Shown here: positions 13,899 to 21,134 of the stretch, in pieces
Numbering within the stretch: position 1 is the first letter of the stretch
Layout: each line of letters begins with the position of its first letter
Source: a virus
Strand: one strand, 5' to 3'
Virus record (IMG/VR): IMGVR_UViG_3300025872_000285
Location: 1 to 25,062 of that record
DNA length: 25,062 bases
Position numbers and translations under genes: made by a program
Notes under the pieces: model-generated
Database searches by the model: none
What the model saw: only the letters and a program-made list of their open reading frames with translations
Told to the model about the DNA's origin: nothing

Positions 13899-14189
13899 AT
13901 GTCGCAAGAACTGAACGCATCCGTTGATGACATCATCAAGGTATCCGGAAGCAGTAACCCTCAAAGTGTGGGCTCCATCATGGCCCGAGCCGTTATTGCT
14001 GGGCAATCCCCTCGTATGCGTGCCATTGGCGCATCAGCCGTGAATCAGGCCGCTAAAGCCTGCGCTATTGCACGAGGTTTTGTTGCACCTCGGGGCATTG
14101 ATCTTACCTTTGTGATAGGCTTTGATGACATTGAAGGTGAAAAAGGTACCACAATAAGTGCTATGTCATTCAAGCCCGTAGTGAGGTAA
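13899..14189 (+). CDS. SpoVS/Alba-like protein
   Basis: 96 residues from ATG 13899, with TTGGAG upstream; this start gives the usual length of SpoVS-type proteins (about 85-100). The core matches stage V sporulation protein S closely: a K-V-S strand, NPQSVGSIMARAV, then MRAIGASAVNQAAKA and CAIARGFVAPRGIDL, and a final strand with TTISAMSFKPV. SpoVS is a small Alba-superfamily protein thought to bind nucleic acid and to act in development in spore formers. In this window nothing suggests sporulation, so a role in phage DNA or RNA binding or in host control is inferred. It starts a new block after a gap and precedes a protein with two AT-hook-like motifs. Confidence 0.85.
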   Translation: MSQELNASVDDIIKVSGSSNPQSVGSIMARAVIAGQSPRMRAIGASAVNQAAKACAIARGFVAPRGIDLTFVIGFDDIEGEKGTTISAMSFKPVVR

Positions 14190-14191
14190 TT

Positions 14192-15460
14192 ATGGCCCCT
14201 AATTCATCCGGTAAAGCGCCCAAGAAAACTGGTCGCCCCCGTAGCACGCCTAAACGTGGTCGCCCCACTAAGGCCGTAGCGGCTCGGAAAGCGCGTGAGG
14301 CAGAACGTAAGAGCCGAAACGACACGAGTGTTGTTGGTACTCCGATTTCTTCTACCCCTGCGCCCACCTCGGGCTCTCGTGCTTACCAAGTTGCCATGGG
14401 CAAGATTAGTCGGGCTGAGCGTTTTTGGGGCATTAGCGCCCCACGATCAGACGCCACAATGTGGCAGGAGACTACTGGAGCAGGGGAAACAGACAAAGAG
14501 TTCCGTGAGCGTATTGCAGGTGGTCGCTCGGCCCCCGAACCCGAGACCCTCACTGTCCAGCGATCTCTTGGTGAGATGGCTAGGCGAGGAGAAACGCCGA
14601 TTGAGCCGATACGAGACCGTCCGCTTCCTTCACTCGTCGGCCCCGATGTCCCAACATTTATTGGAACTCACCGAGCCGTTCCTGCCGGTAGCCACGGTTC
14701 GGCATTTATACCTTCCTCAATGAGTACTCCTGTGGATACTGGCAAACCTGCCGAAGGTCCATTTCTTCCCCCCAACGGTCCGTGGCTGGTACGTTCTGGG
14801 GAAAGTATTGGGGAAACCGGTCCCTCATCTTCACTTGGTGGTCATAAAGAGCATGTAAGACCCGGCTCTCGGGCTCTTATACCCCCCGTGGTTCCTGATC
14901 AACCGGTAGCACCTTCGGTACACACCAACTTAGGTGGCATCCCACATCCGCTTGCACCGCAAGCCACAATTCCGGCTCACCTCACGAGTAGTCAGTTCCG
15001 TCCGAGAGGGGATACTCAGGTCACGGCCCCACAAGATAGCCGAGAGCCACGACTCATCCGCAGTAGGCGAGTACAGCCCGAACAGGCACGAGAAGAAGAC
15101 GCTGATATTTATGAGCGCTTGGTACACCTGAATGACAGCATTCGGCGCATGATGGAAGACACGGGAACTAAGGAATACCATCCCTCTAGGGGAGCCACCA
15201 GTCAACTCAGTGGACTCGTTGACCTCCGTGGTCGTGTTGGTGACTCCACCATGAAGACTTGGGTTGATGACGACATCAAGAAGGCTTGGGAAGAAAAGCA
15301 AGCCGCCGAACAAGACCCGGCCACCTATGTGGATAAGCGGGCTATTGCACACCAACATGACGAAGAGACCGTTAGTCCCGAGGAAGCACAGGCGGCTAAA
15401 GAAGCGGCTCTTGCTGACATGCGGGCTATGACCAAGAAGAAGAAGAAATCCAAGGATTAA
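14192..15460 (+). CDS. Large disordered protein with AT-hook-like N-terminus, 422 aa
   Basis: ATG 14192 follows the SpoVS-like stop by two bases. Residues 1-45 are basic, with two GRP cores (TGRPRS at 13-18, RGRPT at 22-26) as in AT-hooks that bind the minor groove. Residues 45-310 are rich in Pro, Ser, Gly and Thr without a recognisable domain. Residues 310-345 (IYERLVHLNDSIRRMMED) and 370-420 are helical, ending in a lysine-rich tail. The ends are nucleic-acid-binding in character; the middle is spacer-like. A scaffold, internal virion protein or DNA-organising protein are all possible; I cannot choose. Confidence 0.8.
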   Translation: MAPNSSGKAPKKTGRPRSTPKRGRPTKAVAARKAREAERKSRNDTSVVGTPISSTPAPTSGSRAYQVAMGKISRAERFWGISAPRSDATMWQETTGAGETDKEFRERIAGGRSAPEPETLTVQRSLGEMARRGETPIEPIRDRPLPSLVGPDVPTFIGTHRAVPAGSHGSAFIPSSMSTPVDTGKPAEGPFLPPNGPWLVRSGESIGETGPSSSLGGHKEHVRPGSRALIPPVVPDQPVAPSVHTNLGGIPHPLAPQATIPAHLTSSQFRPRGDTQVTAPQDSREPRLIRSRRVQPEQAREEDADIYERLVHLNDSIRRMMEDTGTKEYHPSRGATSQLSGLVDLRGRVGDSTMKTWVDDDIKKAWEEKQAAEQDPATYVDKRAIAHQHDEETVSPEEAQAAKEAALADMRAMTKKKKKSKD

Positions 15461-15462
15461 AC

Positions 15463-15621
15463 ATGCAAGGCCCGCTAGACCCGCTGTCATGGGACGAGAT
15501 GTTGGACGATCTCGGATACTCCGATGATGACGAAGAAGACACTTACTATTCCAATAAGAAAAATAGTAAGAACAAGAAGAAGACAAAGTTCCGAGATTAT
15601 GAATGGGATGATTACGAATAA
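15463..15621 (+). CDS. Small acidic/lysine-rich protein, 52 aa
   Basis: The ATG lies two bases after the previous stop, and the TAA overlaps the next ATG (TAATG). The sequence is acidic (LSWDEMLDDLGYSDDDEED), then lysine-rich (NKKNSKNKKKTK), then acidic and aromatic (RDYEWDDYE). It is disordered. Function unknown; support comes from the tight junctions on both sides. Confidence 0.6.
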   Translation: MQGPLDPLSWDEMLDDLGYSDDDEEDTYYSNKKNSKNKKKTKFRDYEWDDYE

Positions 15622-15761
15622 TGGCAAAGCGTTCATACCGACCTGACCCCCGTAATGAGTATTTGAAGCGTGGAGTTGTTAAACCACGCCCGATTACTCC
15701 GTTCGGTGGAGGGGTTCAAGGGGGTATGTTCAGCAGTGCCGGTACCGGCATGGATAGGTAA
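15621..15761 (+). CDS. Small basic protein, 46 aa
   Basis: Starts in a TAATG overlap and ends in another. The sequence is basic (AKRSYRPDPRNEYLKRGVV, then KPRPITPFGGG) and ends glycine-rich. No domain is recognisable. It belongs to the row of short proteins with R/P-rich character between 15.4 and 18.5 kb. Confidence 0.6.
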   Translation: MAKRSYRPDPRNEYLKRGVVKPRPITPFGGGVQGGMFSSAGTGMDR

Positions 15762-16252
15762 TGTCTAACGCATTTACTACTGGCCCCAGCCCTGACGGCA
15801 ACCGTAACTCAGGTAGCACTCTTCCGCTTCTTGGGCCAACCCCAGTATTCCGTAACGCCAAAGACCAGCGCCTATCAGCGTTTGGCTCTACTCCTGACAC
15901 TCAGTACCCCGATGGTTACCTTGGAACAATGTCTAGTAACCGCCGTCAGGACAAACTGACGAATGCTGTCGCTCGGGCGAACCAGCGCTCCTACTCTAGA
16001 GGCGTACATAAGGGTGAGCGTATTAATGCCGGTGACTACATTTGGCCAAAAGAGTTCAACCTTCTTACTGGGGTAATGCTTCAGTCCAAGGGTAAAAAGT
16101 ACGCCCCAACAGGTGCGGAGCCGACCGTTCTAACCAATGACGGCAAGGTTGGCCCCCGTGGAATTGCTCGTGGTTTGGAGCGCCCAAACCCCGAAGTTAT
16201 AGATATGCAACGACGAAGCATGCTAAAATCTCTAGCACCAGCATGGCGTTAA
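15761..16252 (+). CDS. Hypothetical protein, 163 aa, proline/glycine-rich
   Basis: Starts in a TAATG overlap. Low in hydrophobic residues at the N-terminus (TTGPSPDGNRNSGSTLPLLG), then basic (SSNRRQDKLTNAVARANQRS). The most ordered part is DYIWPKEFNLLTGVMLQSKG near residues 92-111, followed by GIARGLERPNPEVIDMQRRS. I do not recognise a family. It could be a small virion or DNA-packaging-associated protein; this is a guess from the composition. Confidence 0.75.
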   Translation: MSNAFTTGPSPDGNRNSGSTLPLLGPTPVFRNAKDQRLSAFGSTPDTQYPDGYLGTMSSNRRQDKLTNAVARANQRSYSRGVHKGERINAGDYIWPKEFNLLTGVMLQSKGKKYAPTGAEPTVLTNDGKVGPRGIARGLERPNPEVIDMQRRSMLKSLAPAWR

Positions 16253-16266
16253 CATAAGGAGAAACC

Positions 16267-16560
16267 ATGGCAAAAATTATGCCCTCTATTCATTCTCGTG
16301 GAGGTTCCACTTTTGGTGACTACGAGACTGGGCACACCCCCCGTCCGCACCGTTCTATGGCCGCTATTGAGCGTGAGCGCTACCTCAACAGTCAGGTGGT
16401 TCCTCGTGCCGAGCAACATCGTGATGAGTTGAACGAGGCCGGTGTTACTGGCGACAAGACCATGGTGCGTAAGCAGATTTGTGGCACCTGCGGAACGGTT
16501 GACTCGGCAGACAGCGAAGTGTGCAAGTCGTGCGGAAGCGACCCGAAGGCTGGTTACTGA
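16267..16560 (+). CDS. Zinc-ribbon protein, 97 aa
   Basis: The ATG follows ATAAGGAG. The N-terminus is basic and His/Arg-rich (TPRPHRSMAAIERERYL), the middle helical, and the C-terminus is a rubredoxin-like zinc ribbon with C72/C75 (CGTCG) and C86/C89 (CKSCGSD). The pattern, a short helical part followed by a terminal ribbon, suggests a nucleic-acid- or protein-binding adaptor. Function unknown. Confidence 0.75.
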   Translation: MAKIMPSIHSRGGSTFGDYETGHTPRPHRSMAAIERERYLNSQVVPRAEQHRDELNEAGVTGDKTMVRKQICGTCGTVDSADSEVCKSCGSDPKAGY

Positions 16561-16569
16561 GTAAACGCC

Positions 16570-16737
16570 ATGCCGTGGTCACCAAAAGACGCACCGAAGA
16601 AAACTAAGAAAGCCGACACTCCCAAAGAGAAAGAGGAGTGGGCCAAGGTAGCGAACTCTGTCTTGAGGAAGACGGGGAGCGACGCTAAAGCAGTGCGTAT
16701 TGCCAACTCTACAATTGCTAAAAGAGGTAAGAAGTAA
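16570..16737 (+). CDS. Small basic helical protein, 55 aa
   Basis: ATG 16570 follows the previous stop by nine bases and the TAA overlaps the next ATG. The sequence is MPWSPKDAPKKTKKADTPKE, then EEWAKVANSVLRKTG and SDAKAVRIANSTIAKRGKK. I recall small phage and bacterial proteins with the same plan (MPW-PKDA, KKADTP, W-x-VAN, AxRxAN), resembling ChaB-like helical proteins. No role is established from the sequence. Confidence 0.7.
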   Translation: MPWSPKDAPKKTKKADTPKEKEEWAKVANSVLRKTGSDAKAVRIANSTIAKRGKK

Positions 16738-17114
16738 TGGAAATCATTAGAGACCCCAAGCAACTTAAACCTGCTCCCGCAGGAGGTGGCGTCGGACAGC
16801 CCCCTTCTCCTCCGAATCGCCCCTTTGCCCCCGGAGACCCGCTTGACGATGGCGATGGCATTTGGCGCATTGGTCGCAACGATCACTTTGGCGCAGGCCT
16901 TTACCACGCCGGTAATAACCGTGTCGTGGGCCAACGTGGAGAATATTACGACCACACTCCTCGCCCCTTGGGTGTTCAGGAATTAGCGCGGGAATTCAGC
17001 GGTCAATTTGAGACTGGCCCCAAGCGCGGAAAAACTATCAAGAGCAAAACAAAAAAGGTTATGCCCCCTCTTAAGGAAGGCCCCCCGAAGCCCCCAGCAA
17101 AAAAGAAGGTCTGA
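16737..17114 (+). CDS. Proline-rich hypothetical protein, 125 aa
   Basis: Starts in a TAATG overlap. Residues 1-40 are proline- and glycine-rich. A short, more ordered part (DGIWRIGRNDHFGAGLYHAG, then NNRVVGQRGEYYDH) follows, then a lysine/proline tail (KSKTKKVMPPLKEGPPKPP). It has a possible beta-rich middle, is basic overall, and has no recognised family. Confidence 0.72.
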   Translation: MEIIRDPKQLKPAPAGGGVGQPPSPPNRPFAPGDPLDDGDGIWRIGRNDHFGAGLYHAGNNRVVGQRGEYYDHTPRPLGVQELAREFSGQFETGPKRGKTIKSKTKKVMPPLKEGPPKPPAKKKV

Positions 17115-17117
17115 CCT

Positions 17118-17411
17118 TTGGCTAAGCCGTGGCAGACTCACGAGGAATACCTCACTGATCAGGCCCTAGAGGCCGCCTTGAGTCTTACCCCCGATGAGAT
17201 TCGGGAACTGCGCCCCCAGCATCCGCTGGAACTCTTCCCCGAAAACCGTGGCTTCATTAAACAAACCGCCACTGTTATGGACATTCTTACGACTAACCGT
17301 TACACCGCTACCAACCGCTCATGGTTGTCTGGTATGCCCGTTCGCCGTACTCAACTGGCTGACGGTGACTGGACAGGCACGGGGCGCTACTCAATGGATG
17401 CACTTGGATGA
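17118..17411 (+). CDS. Hypothetical protein, 97 aa
   Basis: The TTG start lies three bases after the previous stop, with AAGG upstream. It is mostly ordered in appearance: a helix (HEEYLTDQALEAALSLT), DEIRELRPQHPLELFPE, then TATVMDILTTNRYTATNRSW and a GTGRYSMDALG end. It overlaps the next gene by four bases (ATGA). No family is recognised; it is the least disordered member of this block. Confidence 0.72.
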   Translation: MAKPWQTHEEYLTDQALEAALSLTPDEIRELRPQHPLELFPENRGFIKQTATVMDILTTNRYTATNRSWLSGMPVRRTQLADGDWTGTGRYSMDALG

Positions 17412-18301
17412 GCAGAGAGTTTGAACGTCAACTTAGAAGCGCAATGAAGAACCTTGGCACAGGTTCTATCCCCACCACGGATTACTCCATGGGGGAAACC
17501 TTTGCTCAGGGTGACCTGAAGTTTCCTTCAGCGCCCCAGTTCTCTATGCCGAAGCCTCGTGAATTGGGCATCAACCGAGACTTTAGCGGTAAACAAATGT
17601 CTTTGTACTTTCAAAATGCAAAGTTTAAAGGGCCAAAGAAAGAAACTATAGACAATATGAACCAAAGAGCCACCGAAGCAGGGGGAATCTTTGGTGAAGA
17701 GATGACCGCCCGTAAAGAGGGTCGTATGCCTCGCTCAGCCCGTGAGTCCGCTCGCCGTCAACAGGAAGCCGATATGCGGTCAATCCAGCAAGACTACGCC
17801 CGTGGTTACGGAGCCGATACGGGCAACGCTTATGAGGATGCTTATAGCGATACCCTAAATAAAGTACAGAAAACCCTGAATGAGCCCCCCATGCAGGACG
17901 AAAGTTCTAATCCGGCTCCTACTCCTGATAAGACTTTGGATGATGTAACTAAGACTCCTAAGGCTAAGACTCCTAAAGCCCCTAAAACTCCCAAGACCCC
18001 CAAGCCAACAAATACCGGGGGGGCTCCTGAAGCACCCAAAGCGCCCACCCCTCAAGCACCTCAAGCGCCCACTCCTCAAGCCCCTACCCCGAAGATTCCT
18101 AACGGGGGTCGTCGCACAGGGTCTCGCCGTGAGGACGCTGTGGGTGATACAGTAGGTGGTGTGAAAAGCACGACAAAGCCCCTGACTAAGCCATTGGTTA
18201 AACCTTTGACTAAGACAACCACGGGAGCGTCTCGTGGCACCGATACTTCTGATGCCCGTAACCCGGGTCGCCGGACACCCAAGAAGGGACGATACACATG
18301 A
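17408..18301 (+). CDS. Disordered protein with KTPK and APTPQ repeats, 297 aa
   Basis: ATG 17408 overlaps the previous stop. Residues 1-150 are basic, with a helical Arg/Gln-rich part (SARESARRQQEADMRSIQQD). Residues 180-230 are low-complexity: KTPKAKTPKAPKTPKTPKP, then APKAPTPQAPQAPTPQAPTP. Later come repeats of KPLTKPLVKPLTK and a basic end (GRRTPKKGRYT). Such Lys-Pro and Pro-Gln tracts are typical of flexible linkers or of proteins that bind nucleic acid by charge. Length may vary between relatives by repeat slippage. Function unknown. Confidence 0.75.
   Translation: MSREFERQLRSAMKNLGTGSIPTTDYSMGETFAQGDLKFPSAPQFSMPKPRELGINRDFSGKQMSLYFQNAKFKGPKKETIDNMNQRATEAGGIFGEEMTARKEGRMPRSARESARRQQEADMRSIQQDYARGYGADTGNAYEDAYSDTLNKVQKTLNEPPMQDESSNPAPTPDKTLDDVTKTPKAKTPKAPKTPKTPKPTNTGGAPEAPKAPTPQAPQAPTPQAPTPKIPNGGRRTGSRREDAVGDTVGGVKSTTKPLTKPLVKPLTKTTTGASRGTDTSDARNPGRRTPKKGRYT
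17951..18095 (+). repeat. Low-complexity coding repeat (AAGACTCCTAA-like and CCTCAAGC-like units)
   Basis: Two adjacent degenerate repeat families, each translated in frame: an A+C-rich unit encoding (A)KTPK, then a C-rich unit encoding AP-TPQ. The units differ by single bases, as expected from repeat expansion followed by drift. It is a likely hotspot for length variation. Confidence 0.7.
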
Positions 18302-18495
18302 CCGTCAACAATTCCCGATCCATGAATCTTGACCTGCAAAAGGGTCTCAATGATGGCGTTTTCAAGAGCCTTGCCCCCGACCGTGGTGGCGAGGTGGAGA
18401 TGCAGGCTATCCATGAGCGAGCCTCGCTACTCCAGCCCCAGTACGACATGAACGACCTCAAGATGGGTGTCGTTCAGTCTTCGCCGTACAACTGA
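18298..18495 (+). CDS. Hypothetical protein, 65 aa
   Basis: The ATG overlaps the previous stop (ATGA). The sequence has DLQKGLNDGVFKSLAPDRGG, then EVEMQAIHERASLLQPQYDM and NDLKMGVVQSSPYN. It is probably helical, without a recognised domain. It ends the run of overlapping genes; a 33-base gap with a strong ribosome site follows. Confidence 0.68.
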   Translation: MTVNNSRSMNLDLQKGLNDGVFKSLAPDRGGEVEMQAIHERASLLQPQYDMNDLKMGVVQSSPYN

Positions 18496-18528
18496 TCTAC
18501 CTAATTCGTAACACATAAGGAGCACAAC

Positions 18529-18987
18529 ATGCCTCGTCTATTGACCTGCCAATCCTGTGGCACCATGTACCGCATGCGGGACTACGATGGCCCTGCCGAG
18601 TACGACATGGAGTTGATTGAACTAATCAACCGTCACCTTGGTCAGGCGGTAAACCCCGATCCGGACGCCCATAAGTCCGTTATCTTCCGCTGTGACGACG
18701 CAACGTGGGAAAAACTCGGTGACGAGACAGCCGTCAAGAAAGAGTTGATGAAGAACGAGATTGAGGTTCGTGAAGTGCGTGACGACCTCAAGGTGGAGGC
18801 TTTGAAGTGCTTCCAGCGCCATAATCGCCCCGCTGACATGTGCATTGATTATGAAGATGACAGCAAGACCATCGGGCGCAAGATCGGTGTTCCGAAAGCC
18901 AACCGCCAATACCTCTGTCACTACTGCCCCTGCACCTCGTATGTGGTGCATCAAAACCGTAAGGCTAAGGGGATGTATGACTCGTGA
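18529..18987 (+). CDS. Cysteine-pair protein, 152 aa
   Basis: ATG 18529 follows ATAAGGAG; its start region is identical over 17 bases to that of recA. There are two cysteine clusters, C7/C10 (CQSCGTMY) at the N-terminus and C130/C133/C135 (CHYCPC) near the C-terminus, which could form one metal site in the folded protein. Between them lie acidic helical segments (AVKKELMKNEIEVREVRDDL). I do not recognise the family. The GTGA overlap with the next gene suggests coupling. Confidence 0.78.
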   Translation: MPRLLTCQSCGTMYRMRDYDGPAEYDMELIELINRHLGQAVNPDPDAHKSVIFRCDDATWEKLGDETAVKKELMKNEIEVREVRDDLKVEALKCFQRHNRPADMCIDYEDDSKTIGRKIGVPKANRQYLCHYCPCTSYVVHQNRKAKGMYDS

Positions 18988-19466
18988 TTGTATTCAACTT
19001 TGATGCCATAGCCCTCCCCTCCGATACTCTCGGAACTCGCCAGCCGAGCACCGAAGGTCGTCGTCTATGGGACACGCTGTTTCAGAAGTACATGGGTCGC
19101 ACGCTCGTTGTGGTCGACGGCCAGTATCGGCTTGAGTTGGTCAAGGAGTGGTTAAAGCGAGAGAACTTTAAGGTCTCTTCTATCCACCAAACCCCGACTA
19201 TCGTTCGTGACGGTAATACTCCAGCGGCGGAGGCGGTTTGGCACATCACATCCGCAATCTCCCGACCCCACTTCTACATTGATGTAAACCCCGAGACCTG
19301 TCAGATCGTCAACGCCCAAGGTGTGCCGACCCTCCTCTTGACAGTTCCTAAATACTTGCGCCCCGAATGGCACCAACCCCAAGCCAAGCGCTCGTGGGAT
19401 GTCGTTGTAGACGAGGTGGAAGCCCGTGCCATGCAGAAGTCCGAAGCGACATGGGGCGATCTATGA
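18984..19466 (+). CDS. HAD-like protein without the catalytic Asp, 160 aa
   Basis: The GTG start overlaps the previous stop. The N-terminus VFNFDAIAL has the place and hydrophobic pattern of HAD motif I (DxDxT), but the nucleophile position is Asn (N5) and the Thr position is not conserved. A strand TLVVVDG and helix LELVKEWLKREN follow. The end HFYIDVNPETCQIVNAQGV then PTLLLTVPKY resembles HAD motif IV, where the usual xxxDD/GDxxxD acids are reduced to one Asp. Likely a HAD-fold protein with lost phosphatase chemistry, or a look-alike fold. It may bind a nucleotide or a partner. It is tightly linked to the TGT/DpdA-like gene. Confidence 0.6.
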   Translation: MIVFNFDAIALPSDTLGTRQPSTEGRRLWDTLFQKYMGRTLVVVDGQYRLELVKEWLKRENFKVSSIHQTPTIVRDGNTPAAEAVWHITSAISRPHFYIDVNPETCQIVNAQGVPTLLLTVPKYLRPEWHQPQAKRSWDVVVDEVEARAMQKSEATWGDL

Positions 19467-20881
19467 GGGTGTTCTTTGGGGGTGCCGAAAAGGGTGCCCA
19501 ACGGCGCATCTTAGAAAGAGCCGGGGTTACCCGCTTCGGGGTGAACTTGACGCATTTTCCTATCCCTAAGACCAAGGAGTTGGTCTTATCCGAGGTGGTT
19601 ACCGGCGAAGTCATCCTGTACACCAGCGAGAACGACGAAGACCAGCACCGCTTTGACGAGTTCGTCCGACAACACGAACACAGCATTACCGCCATTATTG
19701 GTCGCCCCGACTACGACGGGTCGTGGCTGGGGGACAAGTACATCCCCGTATGGTCAGACGGCGAAGACCTTGAGCGGTTAGCGATCATTTGTCAGCGTCA
19801 CGGACGGGTTGCTATCTCAGACAAGGCGGTCAACGGTAAGACGATTCCCCGCATTCGGTCTCTCGCCCAGCGCTGGAACGCCCAACTGTACGGGCTCACC
19901 AGCAAGCCGGATGTCATTGAGGCGCTTCCGTGGCACACGGTGATTGTTGGCTCGTGGACGAGCGCTCTCCGCTACGGAGAAACTCAGGTGTGGGACGGTC
20001 ACGGACTTCGGCGGTATCCCGCCCAACAAAAAGAGTCGTCACGCAAGAAACATCGTGCGGACATTATGCGCCTCGGATTGAATCCTGACCTTGTACTCGC
20101 AGACGACACCACCGAAGTTGGGATGCTCGCTATCCGGTCATGGCAGGCATGGGAATCTCGGGTCTATGACCCTCCGAACAACTCTCCCAAGGAGGCACTA
20201 ATGACTAACTCTGAGGGCGAAATAATTACTATGACCCCCTCACCCTATGGTGGAGAAGTTGGGGTTTCAGGGGTATCAAGTATTGCTATGACCCCCCCTG
20301 AGAAGCGGCACGAGAATGAGCGTTTATTGCTACCAGTTATTGGGGTAGAGAAGATTACTTCAATAGGTACCCACACTGGTTCTGAGCAGGGCGAACAGTA
20401 CGAAATTGACCCTGAAGAGATACCCGTAATCCGGCACACAAACGCCCTTCTGCGACAGTGTGATAATTGCTATTTGGCTTCTAAATGTCCCGCATACAAA
20501 GAACACTCAGAATGCGGTTTCAAGTTGCCCGTGGAAATCCGAACGAAAGACCAACTTCAGGCCACGCTTCGTGCCCTTCTAGAGATGCAGGTGAGCCGGG
20601 TTCTGTTTGCTCGCTTCGCAGAAGAGATGGAGGGTCAGGGATTGGATTCCACCCTCAGTGGAGAGATTGACCGTATGTTTAATCTCGTTAACAAGTTTAA
20701 AGACATCTCTGATACCCGAGATGTTATCCGCATGGAGGTGGAGGCTCGCGGGTCAGCGGGCGTTCTGTCTCGTTTGTTTGGGCAGAAAGCGGGCGAGACC
20801 GCTCGGGAACTGTCATCTCCGCTTCCCCCACAGATCATGGACAACATGGCTATGGACATCATCAATTACGAGGATGATTGA
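19463..20881 (+). CDS. TGT/DpdA-like barrel protein with cysteine-rich C-terminal domain, 472 aa
   Basis: ATG 19463 overlaps the HAD-like stop (ATGA). Residues 1-230 read like a TIM barrel of the tRNA-guanine transglycosylase/DpdA type: DKYIPVW, then GRVAISDKAVNGKTIPRIRSL, then LYGLTSKPDVIEALPWHTV followed by IVGSWTSALRYG. In that family the last part normally reads HGLG..., then SVDSTSW; here the Asp is replaced by Val-Gly (VIVGSW) and the His by Tyr (LYGLT), so base exchange is doubtful. The middle is polar and variable. The C-terminal part starts with CDNCYLASKCPAYKEHSEC and ends with long helices. No deazaguanine pathway gene is visible. Barrel assignment is by pattern; the fusion is unusual. 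Confidence 0.5.
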   Translation: MRVFFGGAEKGAQRRILERAGVTRFGVNLTHFPIPKTKELVLSEVVTGEVILYTSENDEDQHRFDEFVRQHEHSITAIIGRPDYDGSWLGDKYIPVWSDGEDLERLAIICQRHGRVAISDKAVNGKTIPRIRSLAQRWNAQLYGLTSKPDVIEALPWHTVIVGSWTSALRYGETQVWDGHGLRRYPAQQKESSRKKHRADIMRLGLNPDLVLADDTTEVGMLAIRSWQAWESRVYDPPNNSPKEALMTNSEGEIITMTPSPYGGEVGVSGVSSIAMTPPEKRHENERLLLPVIGVEKITSIGTHTGSEQGEQYEIDPEEIPVIRHTNALLRQCDNCYLASKCPAYKEHSECGFKLPVEIRTKDQLQATLRALLEMQVSRVLFARFAEEMEGQGLDSTLSGEIDRMFNLVNKFKDISDTRDVIRMEVEARGSAGVLSRLFGQKAGETARELSSPLPPQIMDNMAMDIINYEDD

Positions 20882-20915
20882 TTCGCCAGCCGATTGCTGG
20901 TAAGGTCGCTCCCCT

Positions 20916-21134
20916 ATGATGCCCCTAGACGAATACCGAAAGTCCTTTGACTACCCATCTGCCTTCCAAGATTGGTGGAGCGATGTCGCCCACCACATTG
21001 CCGACATCGTCGGGGATGAGCAGAGTCGCTGGATGTACAGCGTCCTCAAGCACCAATGGCACGAATCCCCCACGGCGTGGAACATCGTGGACGACTGCTG
21101 GCACGACGAGCGTCGCATGGTGGGAGAGCGCTGA
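20916..21134 (+). CDS. Small Trp-rich hypothetical protein, 72 aa
   Basis: ATG 20916 or the adjacent ATG 20919. A 34-base gap with a short hairpin (CCAGC 20886-20890, GCTGG 20896-20900) precedes it. The sequence is helical with many Trp, His and Asp residues (DWWSDVAHHIADIVGDEQSR, then WMYSVLKHQWHESPTAWNIV). The end is acidic-basic (DDCWHDERRMVGER). No family is recognised. Its stop directly precedes the WhiB start, so it is probably co-transcribed with it. Confidence 0.7.
   Translation: MMPLDEYRKSFDYPSAFQDWWSDVAHHIADIVGDEQSRWMYSVLKHQWHESPTAWNIVDDCWHDERRMVGER

Noticed and set aside
14930-15586. Minus-strand frame (218 codons) with hydrophobic stretches that look membrane-like
   Set aside because: Antisense of lysine-rich coding sequence gives false hydrophobic runs; it crosses two well-joined plus-strand genes.
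19463-20881. Small terminase subunit, suggested by the helical Cys-rich C-terminal region
   Set aside because: The N-terminal half does not fit a terminase and no large terminase gene is adjacent.
20894-20920. TTGCTG and TATGAT as a promoter before 20916
   Set aside because: Spacing of 15 is short and the -10 would overlap the start codon.
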